The notes under the pieces are model-generated. The model did not search any database. It saw only the letters and a program-made list of their open reading frames with translations, and was not told where the DNA came from. From Rathayibacter sp. VKM Ac-2754 (GTDB taxonomy: Bacteria > Actinomycetota > Actinomycetes > Actinomycetales > Microbacteriaceae), in the NCBI RefSeq assembly GCF_009807095.1, contig NZ_WUCC01000024.1, positions 1 to 35,596 of the forward strand: 35,596 bases of DNA, given 5' to 3'. This document shows, in pieces, positions 28,707 to 34,098 of the stretch (the first letter of the stretch is position 1; the number at the start of each line of letters is the position of its first letter). A program made the translations under genes and the position numbers.

Positions 28707-29815
28707 TGCCCAGCGTTGAAGAGACCGTCGCCCGCATCGTTGATACCGCGACCTGGGATCAGCGCGTCGCTCAGATTCGGCTCATCAGTCAGAACCACGG
28801 AAGCGCGCAGTATCAAGAGATCTACGCGGCCGTCGCGCGCGAGCTGTATGTGCCCCACCTGGCGCCTGACTTCGCCTACGTGCACTCAATGGAGTTCTAC
28901 GACCTCCCCACTTTCCAGAGCGCCTATGCGGCAGCCAGCAAGGCGACCGCCGCCTTCACCGACGTGTCAGAACAGACGCTCGCAGACACCATCCTCGAGA
29001 ACCCGCGGACCCTCCTCGCGTTCAGAACGATCCTCGGCCTTACCGGCAAGGAGTTCGCTCAGTCGACCAGCCTCGTCGCGGAGCCGCTGAAGATCGCGGC
29101 CGTCTCCCCAGGCAAAATCGACTCGATCGAGCGCAGCGGAACGACCATCACCGCGCAGCAGGCGAAGCTCATCGCCATGACGATCCTCGTCGTGATGGAC
29201 GGCAGTCTCTTCGGGGACCCGCCCGGCGATCTGCACCGCAAGCAGGAGAAGTACGACACCGAGCGCGGTTGGGAAGGCGTGCACGAACTCGCCCGAGACG
29301 GCGTGCCCTACGAGGCGCTGCTTCACCAGCGCCACTACGGCGGGGCTTTCCGTCAGCTCCTCGACGCGACGTCGACGTTGCGCGGGAATCTCCTCGAAGA
29401 TGCCGTCGAGGAGCTGTTCATCGAGAATGGCATCCCGCACATCCGCACCGGCAGCCACAACCAAGGCGACATCGTGAAGCGATTCGAGCTCCACGTCACC
29501 CCGGCGCCCGATTTCGTCGTCTACGACAGCTCCGGCAGCCTCCGCGCGATCCTCGAATGCAAGCTCGTCAACGACGGCGGCACGGCCCGCGACAAGGCGT
29601 TGCGTTTCGAACGACTCCGAGCTGAATCGCTCAGGCTCGGTGGAGTGCCACTCCTCGCCGTCCTCGCCGGCCTCGGCTGGACCCGCGTGAACGACACGCT
29701 CGGGCCCGTCGTCCGCGACACAGACGGCCGCGTGTTCACCCTTGCCACCCTGCCCGACATGCTCGACGTGAACCCGTTCCCGTCGCTCATCGGCACGCAG
29801 GAAGACGCTCAGTAG
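28706..29815 (+). CDS. Type II restriction endonuclease (PD-(D/E)XK), partner of the methylase
   Basis: A 369-residue nuclease translationally coupled to the methylase. The catalytic fold is in the C-terminal third: Glu231/Glu235 in NLLEDAVEELF, Asp269 in APDFVVYD, and Glu284-Cys-Lys286 in AILECKLVND, a PD-ExK nuclease core. Residues about 100-165 (LLAFRTILGLTGKEFAQ, KIDSIERSGTTITAQQAKLIAM) look like an XRE-type HTH, which could bind DNA or the operon promoter. The recognition sequence is unknown. Its position beside the methylase, with no other partner, supports the endonuclease call. The chance that it is a different DNA-cutting enzyme is small. Confidence 0.82.
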   Translation: MPSVEETVARIVDTATWDQRVAQIRLISQNHGSAQYQEIYAAVARELYVPHLAPDFAYVHSMEFYDLPTFQSAYAAASKATAAFTDVSEQTLADTILENPRTLLAFRTILGLTGKEFAQSTSLVAEPLKIAAVSPGKIDSIERSGTTITAQQAKLIAMTILVVMDGSLFGDPPGDLHRKQEKYDTERGWEGVHELARDGVPYEALLHQRHYGGAFRQLLDATSTLRGNLLEDAVEELFIENGIPHIRTGSHNQGDIVKRFELHVTPAPDFVVYDSSGSLRAILECKLVNDGGTARDKALRFERLRAESLRLGGVPLLAVLAGLGWTRVNDTLGPVVRDTDGRVFTLATLPDMLDVNPFPSLIGTQEDAQ

Positions 29816-29832
29816 CGCCTAGCCGGCGATCG

Positions 29833-30165
29833 TCACAGTTTGTCGATCCAGGTGTCCTCGTCTCGATCAGCCCAGGCGTTGCCGGTGCTTTTCGTGCCGG
29901 TCGCCTCGATGCGCCGCGACAAGCTCAGCAGCAACGTTTGCGCCTGCCGTTGCGTCAGCTCCGCCACCGAAGTGATCCGCTGACCCGTCAGCTCGGCCAC
30001 CACTGCGAATTGCTCCCGCGCCGTCGTTACTCCGAGCTTCGCGAACGCCTGCCGCACCTGCCCACGAGTCACGTCGCTCATCATCGGCTCGATCGCTCGG
30101 GTGGTGGTTGCGGGAGCGTTGTCCTCATCCTCGAAGAGCGACGGTGCGTGTGACTCGCCAGTCAT
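29833..30165 (-). CDS. Hypothetical protein, last of a small-gene operon
   Basis: A 110-residue protein from ATG 30165-30163, coupled to the gene before it (ATGA). The N-terminus is acidic (LFEDEDNAPATTT). The centre is helical: SDVTRGQVRQAFAKLGVTTAREQF, VAELTGQRITSVAELTQRQAQTLLLSLSRRIEA. This resembles short DNA- or protein-binding modules seen in phage and plasmid proteins, such as the UvsW/XRE-like or SAP-like type, but I cannot name the family. It ends with NAWADRDEDTWIDKL. It converges with the endonuclease gene, 17 bases away. Confidence 0.65.
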   Translation of the reverse strand: MTGESHAPSLFEDEDNAPATTTRAIEPMMSDVTRGQVRQAFAKLGVTTAREQFAVVAELTGQRITSVAELTQRQAQTLLLSLSRRIEATGTKSTGNAWADRDEDTWIDKL

Positions 30166-30359
30166 CGCCGCCCACCCTGACGCTTCTTTAGTGACCTCTT
30201 GTAGGGCCGATCCACGTTCTTGCGTCGCCACGCAACGAGTGCAGCGCGTTCGCGCGAGTGCCGCACCTTGTTGCGTGTCCGCGGGATGAAGAACTTGATT
30301 CTGTGCCAGAGGGCCTCGAAGAAGACCGACTCGCTGGGCCGGTTGAACCTGCGGCTCAC
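30162..30359 (-). CDS. Small basic protein
   Basis: A 65-residue protein with about 20 Arg/Lys residues. It reads MSRRFNRPSESVFFEALWHRIKF, then NKVRHSRERAALVAWRRKNV and a KRSLKKRQGGRR tail. It begins at GTG 30359-30357, overlapping the stop of the zinc-ribbon gene (GTGA), and overlaps the next start by 4 bases. The charge suggests nucleic-acid binding. No family recognised. Confidence 0.6.
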   Translation of the reverse strand: MSRRFNRPSESVFFEALWHRIKFFIPRTRNKVRHSRERAALVAWRRKNVDRPYKRSLKKRQGGRR

Positions 30360-30583
30360 AGCCACTGCTCCACGTGCTTGTCGTCGTAATCCGCGTCACC
30401 GTTCACCATGTCGATCGCGATGCCCTTGTTCAACAACGACTCCGAGTCGGCAACCGCGCACGATCCGCAGACCTCGCCCTCGTAGTGGTCGTCGTACTCG
30501 GGGTCGCCGTGGAACTTGGCGTCGTACTCCCCACGCGCATCATCGACTTCGAACTCGGAACCACATCGATTACAGGTCGGCAT
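30356..30583 (-). CDS. Small zinc-ribbon protein
   Basis: A 75-residue acidic protein. CNRC at the start (after MPT) and CGSC near residue 39 form a probable four-cysteine zinc site. The part between and after is very rich in Asp, Glu and Tyr (DDARGEYDAKFHGDPEYDDHYEGE). It begins at ATG 30583, 9 bases after the neighbouring small Cys-rich gene, and overlaps the next start by 4 bases. A protein- or nucleic-acid-binding adaptor is plausible; function unknown. Confidence 0.65.
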   Translation of the reverse strand: MPTCNRCGSEFEVDDARGEYDAKFHGDPEYDDHYEGEVCGSCAVADSESLLNKGIAIDMVNGDADYDDKHVEQWL

Positions 30584-30592
30584 GCCGTGACC

Positions 30593-30778
30593 TTATCCGT
30601 AGTCCTCGAAGTCGTCCGGATCGGCGGCGACGTTGCCCAGGCCGTCGCAATCCGGACACACGCCCCACTCCGGCGGGTCGGCAGGGTCGAACGTGATCAT
30701 CCGGCTTCCCTCGCCGTCACAGTCGCCGCAGACGGCGCGGTACTCGTCGGGATCGCCGGTATCGAATCGTGTCGTCAC
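30593..30778 (-). CDS. Small DnaJ-type zinc-finger protein
   Basis: A 61-residue acidic protein with two CxxCxGxG motifs, CGDCDGEG and CPDCDGLG, the signature of the DnaJ cysteine-rich domain. There is no J-domain or C-terminal substrate domain, so it is a single isolated zinc module. The start is GTG 30778-30776. It is the first gene of a run of four (30778 to 29833) with spacing of 9 bases or overlapping junctions, three of the four being unusually small. Single zinc modules of this type occur in actinobacterial phages and plasmids; their role is unknown. Confidence 0.65.
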   Translation of the reverse strand: MTTRFDTGDPDEYRAVCGDCDGEGSRMITFDPADPPEWGVCPDCDGLGNVAADPDDFEDYG

Positions 30779-30817
30779 AGCGCAACAGTACTCAGCGCAA
30801 CGAGAGGAACTAGAGCG

Positions 30818-31063
30818 TCAGACATCGCTACTCTCGCCGCCCCCATCCGGCTTGTCGTCGCGGTTCTCGCGCGCGCCGCCTGCCGGGCCGGTGTGCGTGT
30901 CTCGGGGCGGACCAGATGGTTGCGTGCGGCGCTCCACGATCCACTTACGTCCAACGGCTACGCCGCCGGCTAGCGCACTTACCACGACGCTGAAGACGAC
31001 GCCTTGAATGCGCCCCTTGCCGACTCCCTTGTGGAATCCGTGACCCCATGCAGGATTACCCAT
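30818..31063 (-). CDS. Small single-pass membrane protein
   Basis: An 81-residue protein from ATG 31063-31061, which has a strong GGAGG site six bases upstream. A Gly-rich start (MGNPAWGHGFHKGVGKGR) precedes one membrane helix at about residues 20-39. A hydrophilic Pro/Gly/Asp tail follows (TQPSGPPRDTHTGPAGGARE). Much longer frames on this strand are antisense to the resolvase gene and were rejected. Location suggests a late member or neighbour of the small-gene operon, but 40 bases separate it from the next gene. Function unknown. Confidence 0.65.
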   Translation of the reverse strand: MGNPAWGHGFHKGVGKGRIQGVVFSVVVSALAGGVAVGRKWIVERRTQPSGPPRDTHTGPAGGARENRDDKPDGGGESSDV

Positions 31064-31248
31064 CGTCTGCCTCCGCTGAACTGCTCGACCCGCGAGTTTG
31101 TGATGTTCCAGGATGCCATCGGCTGGAGCGTGGGTTGACCGCAGCCGATCGCCTCGTTTCTTCATCGAGAGCGCGTTGGTGGCGTCCGTTAGGGGGTCGC
31201 TATCCGGACACTCCCGCAGCGCCGGCCGACGTCGCGTCTCCCGCCGTT

Positions 31249-31411
31249 GTGCAGAGGACCTTGACGAGTCGTGCAGAGGACCTTGAGACCTGCCACATCC
31301 GCGCAATCGCGCGGTGCAGCGCGCTCGTGCAGAGGAGTGCGGACACTGAAAATCAGCCGAGAGGGTTGCCGCGGCCAACGTCTCGATAGACCCGTCCGGA
31401 ATTGATTCCGG
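31249..31411 (+). repeat. Candidate res site of the resolvase
   Basis: GTGCAGAGGA occurs at 31249, 31271 and 31327; the first two belong to a 16-base direct repeat ending CCTTGA with 22-bp period. An inverted repeat CCGGAAT-TG-ATTCCGG lies at 31396-31411, about 30 bases before the resolvase gene. A multi-site region directly upstream of a serine resolvase is the expected place for res. The remainder of 31064-31441 contains no gene that I can support. Confidence 0.5.
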
Positions 31412-31441
31412 TGACGGGGTAGCTACTGAGACACTTTCGTC

Positions 31442-32071
31442 ATGGCGAAGCTGGTTGGGTACGCGCGGGTGTCGACGGACAAGCAGGACGCGACGGCGCA
31501 GCGCGACGCGCTGCACGCCGCGGGGGTGCCGCTGGATCGCATCTACGTCGATGCCGGCCGTTCGGGCGCGAACCGGGATCGGCCGGCGCTGCGCGAGGCG
31601 ATGGCGGCGTGCGACGAGGGCTCGACGCTGTTGGTCACCAAGCTCGACCGGCTCGCGCGATCGCTGCCAGATGCGCGCGACCTGGTGGCGGAGCTGACGA
31701 CGCGAGGCGTGAGTCTGAGCATCGGGGGAGCGGTGCACGACCCGACCGATCCGGTGGGCCGGCTGTTGTTCAACATGCTCGCGATGGTCGCGGAGTTTGA
31801 GGCCGAGATGATCCGGTCGCGCACGCGCGAGGGCATGGCGGTCGCGAAGGCGAAGGGTCGGTTGAAGGGCCGCAAGCCGAAGCTGTCGGCCAAGTTCGAG
31901 CAGCTCATGGTGGCGGAGTACCGGACCGGTGAGCACACGGTCGCGGAGCTGGCCGAGCAGTACGGCGTGGGCCGGGCGACGGTCTACCGCGCGCTCGATC
32001 GGGTGAAGGCGAAGGGTGACGGATCGCTCGCTCTGTCGCTCACCGAGACGCGGGACGAGTCGGCCGCCTGA
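31442..32071 (+). CDS. Serine resolvase/invertase
   Basis: A 209-residue serine recombinase of the Tn3 resolvase group. The catalytic Ser11 lies in VGYARVSTDKQ, with TLLVTKLDRLARSLPDA supplying the conserved arginines and MLAMVAEFEAEMIRSRTREG forming the long helix. A C-terminal HTH (HTVAELAEQYGVGRATVYRAL) binds the crossover site. No transposase or terminal repeats are in the window, so the gene more likely serves plasmid multimer resolution than a live transposon. The ATG at 31442 has no clear ribosome site. It is followed by a terminator hairpin. The full length and intact motifs suggest activity. Confidence 0.9.
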   Translation: MAKLVGYARVSTDKQDATAQRDALHAAGVPLDRIYVDAGRSGANRDRPALREAMAACDEGSTLLVTKLDRLARSLPDARDLVAELTTRGVSLSIGGAVHDPTDPVGRLLFNMLAMVAEFEAEMIRSRTREGMAVAKAKGRLKGRKPKLSAKFEQLMVAEYRTGEHTVAELAEQYGVGRATVYRALDRVKAKGDGSLALSLTETRDESAA

Positions 32072-32078
32072 GCGAGGA

Positions 32079-32112
32079 GAGGCCCCGCGAGCGTGACGCT
32101 CAGCGGGGCCTC
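32079..32112 (+). terminator. Terminator hairpin after the resolvase gene
   Basis: GAGGCCCCGC (32079-32088) pairs with GCGGGGCCTC (32103-32112), and the loop has an inner GAGCGT/GCTC pairing. It lies eight bases after the stop. Confidence 0.75.
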
Positions 32113-32195
32113 CATTGCGACGAGGGGTGTCATCACGACAGTCACGCTACTAGCGAGGTTCGGGATGAGCTGGACCCCGCATCGACGTCTGGTGC

Positions 32196-32660
32196 TCAGT
32201 CCGGTTCGAGGTCCCAGGTGATCAGCGGTGGTCGTTGAACTATGCGGGGCATGGGTCCGGTGCTGTCGATGGTGCGGGTGGGCTGGTGGTAGCCGGCGGC
32301 GTGCGCGATCGCGGTGAGCGCGAGCTGAGCGTGTTCGTAGTCGAGGCTCTTGGTGACGTATCGGATGGACACATGGGTGCCCTCTGCGAGGGATGCGGCG
32401 AGCGTGAGGATCGCCATCTCATCGCCGGTGAGCCCGGTGCGTCCGTGGAGGGCGAGGTCATAGTCGACGGCGTAGACGTCCCATCCGGTGTCGTGGAGAA
32501 TCCAGGGCTCCTCCGCTTTCGCGAGCCCGGTGCGGATGAGCAATTCGGTCGCTGCCTCGCGCCCATTGTCGCCCGCTGCCCAGGCGCGCAGCTCGGCGTC
32601 CGGATATGCGCTGGTCATGCCGTGTCCCGTCGTGTCGGTAGCACTGTTGGTGGTGTCCAT
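32196..32660 (-). CDS. Hypothetical protein
   Basis: A 154-residue acidic protein from ATG 32660-32658; an internal ATG at about 32618 could also serve. It is soluble and reads DAELRAWAAGDNGREAATELLI, then GWDVYAVDYDLALHGRTGL and TGDEMAILTLAASLAEG, ending with strands (HVSIRYVTKSLDYEHAQLAL, RPPLITWDLEPD). The acidic motif GDNGREAATELLIR suggests a helical DNA-mimic or regulatory protein, but no family is recognised. It lies leftward of a structured stretch of 165 bases. It points toward, and converges on, the resolvase gene. Confidence 0.62.
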   Translation of the reverse strand: MDTTNSATDTTGHGMTSAYPDAELRAWAAGDNGREAATELLIRTGLAKAEEPWILHDTGWDVYAVDYDLALHGRTGLTGDEMAILTLAASLAEGTHVSIRYVTKSLDYEHAQLALTAIAHAAGYHQPTRTIDSTGPMPRIVQRPPLITWDLEPD

Positions 32661-32668
32661 TCTCTGAG

Positions 32669-32806
32669 GCCATCCATCCGATAAGCAGAGCGCCGGCCGG
32701 AGGGGCGAGGCCGTCAAGTGTGGCCCGGAGGGCCATCCCCGGAGGGGACGCGAAGCGCTCTTGACGGTCTCGAACCGGAGGCCAGAGTGCCGCGTCGGAT
32801 GGACGG
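32669..32806. repeat. Long imperfect inverted repeat without a gene
   Basis: Arms CCATCCATCCGA (left) and TCGGATGGACGG (right), and CGAGGCCGTCAAG (32706-32718) against CTTGACGGTCTCG (32760-32772), enclose small GGCCC-GGA-GGGCC and CCCC-GGA-GGGG hairpins. No gene fits the gap 32661-32826. It may encode a structured RNA, form a recombination or regulatory structure, or be a relic of an element end. Confidence 0.5.
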
Positions 32807-32826
32807 CCGGAACGCGAGACGACTGC

Positions 32827-33144
32827 TTAGTGCGGGTCGGGCGTCGGGAGCTGGTCGATGAATTCGCGGAGGTCGGTGTAGACCTCCGTGCGGGTTTGAC
32901 CGGTTGCTTCCCCGAGTGCGATGGCCAGGTAGTCGAGCGCACTCGCTGATGCGAGGAGCACGATTTCGTAATCCGTCGCAGGGTTGGAGTGGCCGGGCTT
33001 GTTGCGGTCGTCGTTCTCGCGAAGGACGGCCGTCGCGGTGTCGAACGCTTGCTTCGATTCGACGGTCCCGCGACCGATGCCGTGTCGGTCCTGCGCGTAG
33101 CTCACGAGAGCTTGGGCGACCGCGCGGGTCTCGTCGTGCATCAT
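32827..33144 (-). CDS. Hypothetical helical protein of a two-gene unit
   Basis: A 105-residue protein from ATG 33144-33142, overlapping the stop of the gene before it (ATGA). It is helical throughout. Segments include TRAVAQALVSYAQDRHGIGRG, VESKQAFDTATAVLREND, DYEIVLLASASALDYLAIALGEATGQTR and TDLREFIDQLPTPDPH. No signal peptide or catalytic motif. The long helices suggest a dimerising or protein-binding partner of the preceding gene. Position beside the candidate oriT suggests a transfer-linked or stability role, which is inference. Confidence 0.65.
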   Translation of the reverse strand: MMHDETRAVAQALVSYAQDRHGIGRGTVESKQAFDTATAVLRENDDRNKPGHSNPATDYEIVLLASASALDYLAIALGEATGQTRTEVYTDLREFIDQLPTPDPH

Positions 33145-33467
33145 TCGGCGTGCTCCGGGGCAGGGGTCGGCGTCTCCTCGGTTGCGCGTCGGGTGGAGCG
33201 ACGTGCGCGGGGAGTGGAGCCAATCGTGCCGGGGGCGCGGGCTCCGGTGGCGCGGAGTTCTTTGTCGCTCCATCCGGAGGCGAGGGCGGCGTCCCACGCT
33301 TTGCTGTGGGCGTCGCGTGCGTCCTTCGCTGCCTGGTCCGCCGTGTCGACGTCGTTGGTCGCCGCGACGAGGACGCGCACTGCTGCGACCCGTTCTTCGA
33401 CGGATCGTTCGAGCAGTTCGCGTGCGGAGGCGGCTGCGGTGTCGGGGTCGATTCTCTTGTCTGCCAT
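33141..33467 (-). CDS. Hypothetical coiled-coil protein of a two-gene unit
   Basis: A 108-residue protein from ATG 33467-33465. The N-terminal 75 residues are a long helix with heptad-like spacing (DTAAASARELLERSVEERVAAVRV and DTADQAAKDARDAHSKAWDAALA). A GWSDKELRATG turn follows, then a Pro/Arg/Thr-rich tail. It is coupled to the next gene by ATGA. The candidate oriT and the divergent mobC lie upstream. A relaxosome role like that of small accessory Mob proteins is conceivable. A toxin-antitoxin pair is another option, but neither protein shows a recognisable toxin fold. Confidence 0.65.
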   Translation of the reverse strand: MADKRIDPDTAAASARELLERSVEERVAAVRVLVAATNDVDTADQAAKDARDAHSKAWDAALASGWSDKELRATGARAPGTIGSTPRARRSTRRATEETPTPAPEHAE

Positions 33468-33499
33468 GCAGCCAGCGTATTCGAGCCGCACGCCGACCA

Positions 33500-33653
33500 C
33501 CACATCGAATGTGGCGGCAGCCGTGGTCGACGGAGCACCTACGGTGCCGGTCGCTGATCAGGAGCATTGTGGGGAGCAAGCTGGCCGGTTAGGTCCCCTA
33601 ACCTGCTTCCCGGCCTGGCGCTGCGCTGGTCCGGGGTGCACACTGGACGTGTG
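33500..33653 (+). other. Candidate oriT region
   Basis: The 238-base gap between two divergent operons, upstream of mobC and the relaxase, carries three inverted repeats: CCACAT-CGA-ATGTGG (33500-33514), GGTTAGG-TCC-CCTAACC (33587-33603) and CACAC-TGGAC-GTGTG (33639-33653). OriT usually lies beside mobC, and inverted repeats next to a nick site are typical. I recognise no known nic core, so the exact site is unknown. Confidence 0.5.
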
Positions 33654-33705
33654 GTCCCCGCCAGGAGGCGGGTTCGCTGCGCTGGGCCAAGGGACGGAGG
33701 ACGGG

Positions 33706-34098
33706 ATGACGAACGAGGGTCGCCTGTTCGGTCGCAAGCGCCGAGCGAACGTGCCGGGAGAGCAGCGCCGCGAGAAGACGTACAAGGTGCGGGTGTCGCC
33801 GGCCGAGGATGCCGCGTTGCGTGCTCGGGCGGAGGTGTTGGAGGTCACGGTGCCGCGTCTGATGTTCGAGGCGGCGACCGATCCGGAGCGCCGATCGAAC
33901 GTGGAGTGGCGGGCTGTTGCGTCGGAGCTGTCGCAGGTTCGAACGTTGATGGGACGTATCTCGAACAACATGAACCAGCTCGCGCGATTCGCGAACACGG
34001 AGGGTCAGTTCCCGGCCGAGGCAGCGCAGTTGGCGGCTGACTACAAGTTGCTGGTTCCGCGGGTCTACGCGGCGTTGGATCGGTTGGAAGGCAAGTGA
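33706..34098 (+). CDS. mobC: MobC-family mobilisation protein
   Basis: A 130-residue relaxosome accessory protein. The ATG at 33706 has GGAGG six bases upstream, and longer starts would run into the oriT region. The N-terminal RHH-like part (REKTYKVRVSPAEDAALRARAEVLEVTVPRLMFEAA) is followed by the MobC core, VEWRAVASELSQVRTLMGRISNNMNQLARFANTEG, where the Asn-Asn-Met-Asn-Gln segment is characteristic. MobC opens the DNA near nic and helps the relaxase. The relaxase start overlaps the stop codon (GTGA), as usual for the mobC-relaxase pair. Confidence 0.92.
   Translation: MTNEGRLFGRKRRANVPGEQRREKTYKVRVSPAEDAALRARAEVLEVTVPRLMFEAATDPERRSNVEWRAVASELSQVRTLMGRISNNMNQLARFANTEGQFPAEAAQLAADYKLLVPRVYAALDRLEGK

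Noticed and set aside
30818-31936. A 372-codon minus-strand frame
   Set aside because: It is antisense to the whole resolvase gene and has implausible composition. Only its last 81 codons, from ATG 31063 with a strong ribosome site, are supported.
31201-32112. A complete Tn3-family transposon
   Set aside because: The resolvase is intact but there is no transposase and I could not find matching terminal inverted repeats or target duplications.
32827-33467. A toxin-antitoxin pair
   Set aside because: The ATGA-coupled two-gene layout is suggestive, but neither protein has a recognisable toxin or antitoxin fold and both exceed 100 residues of plain helical sequence.
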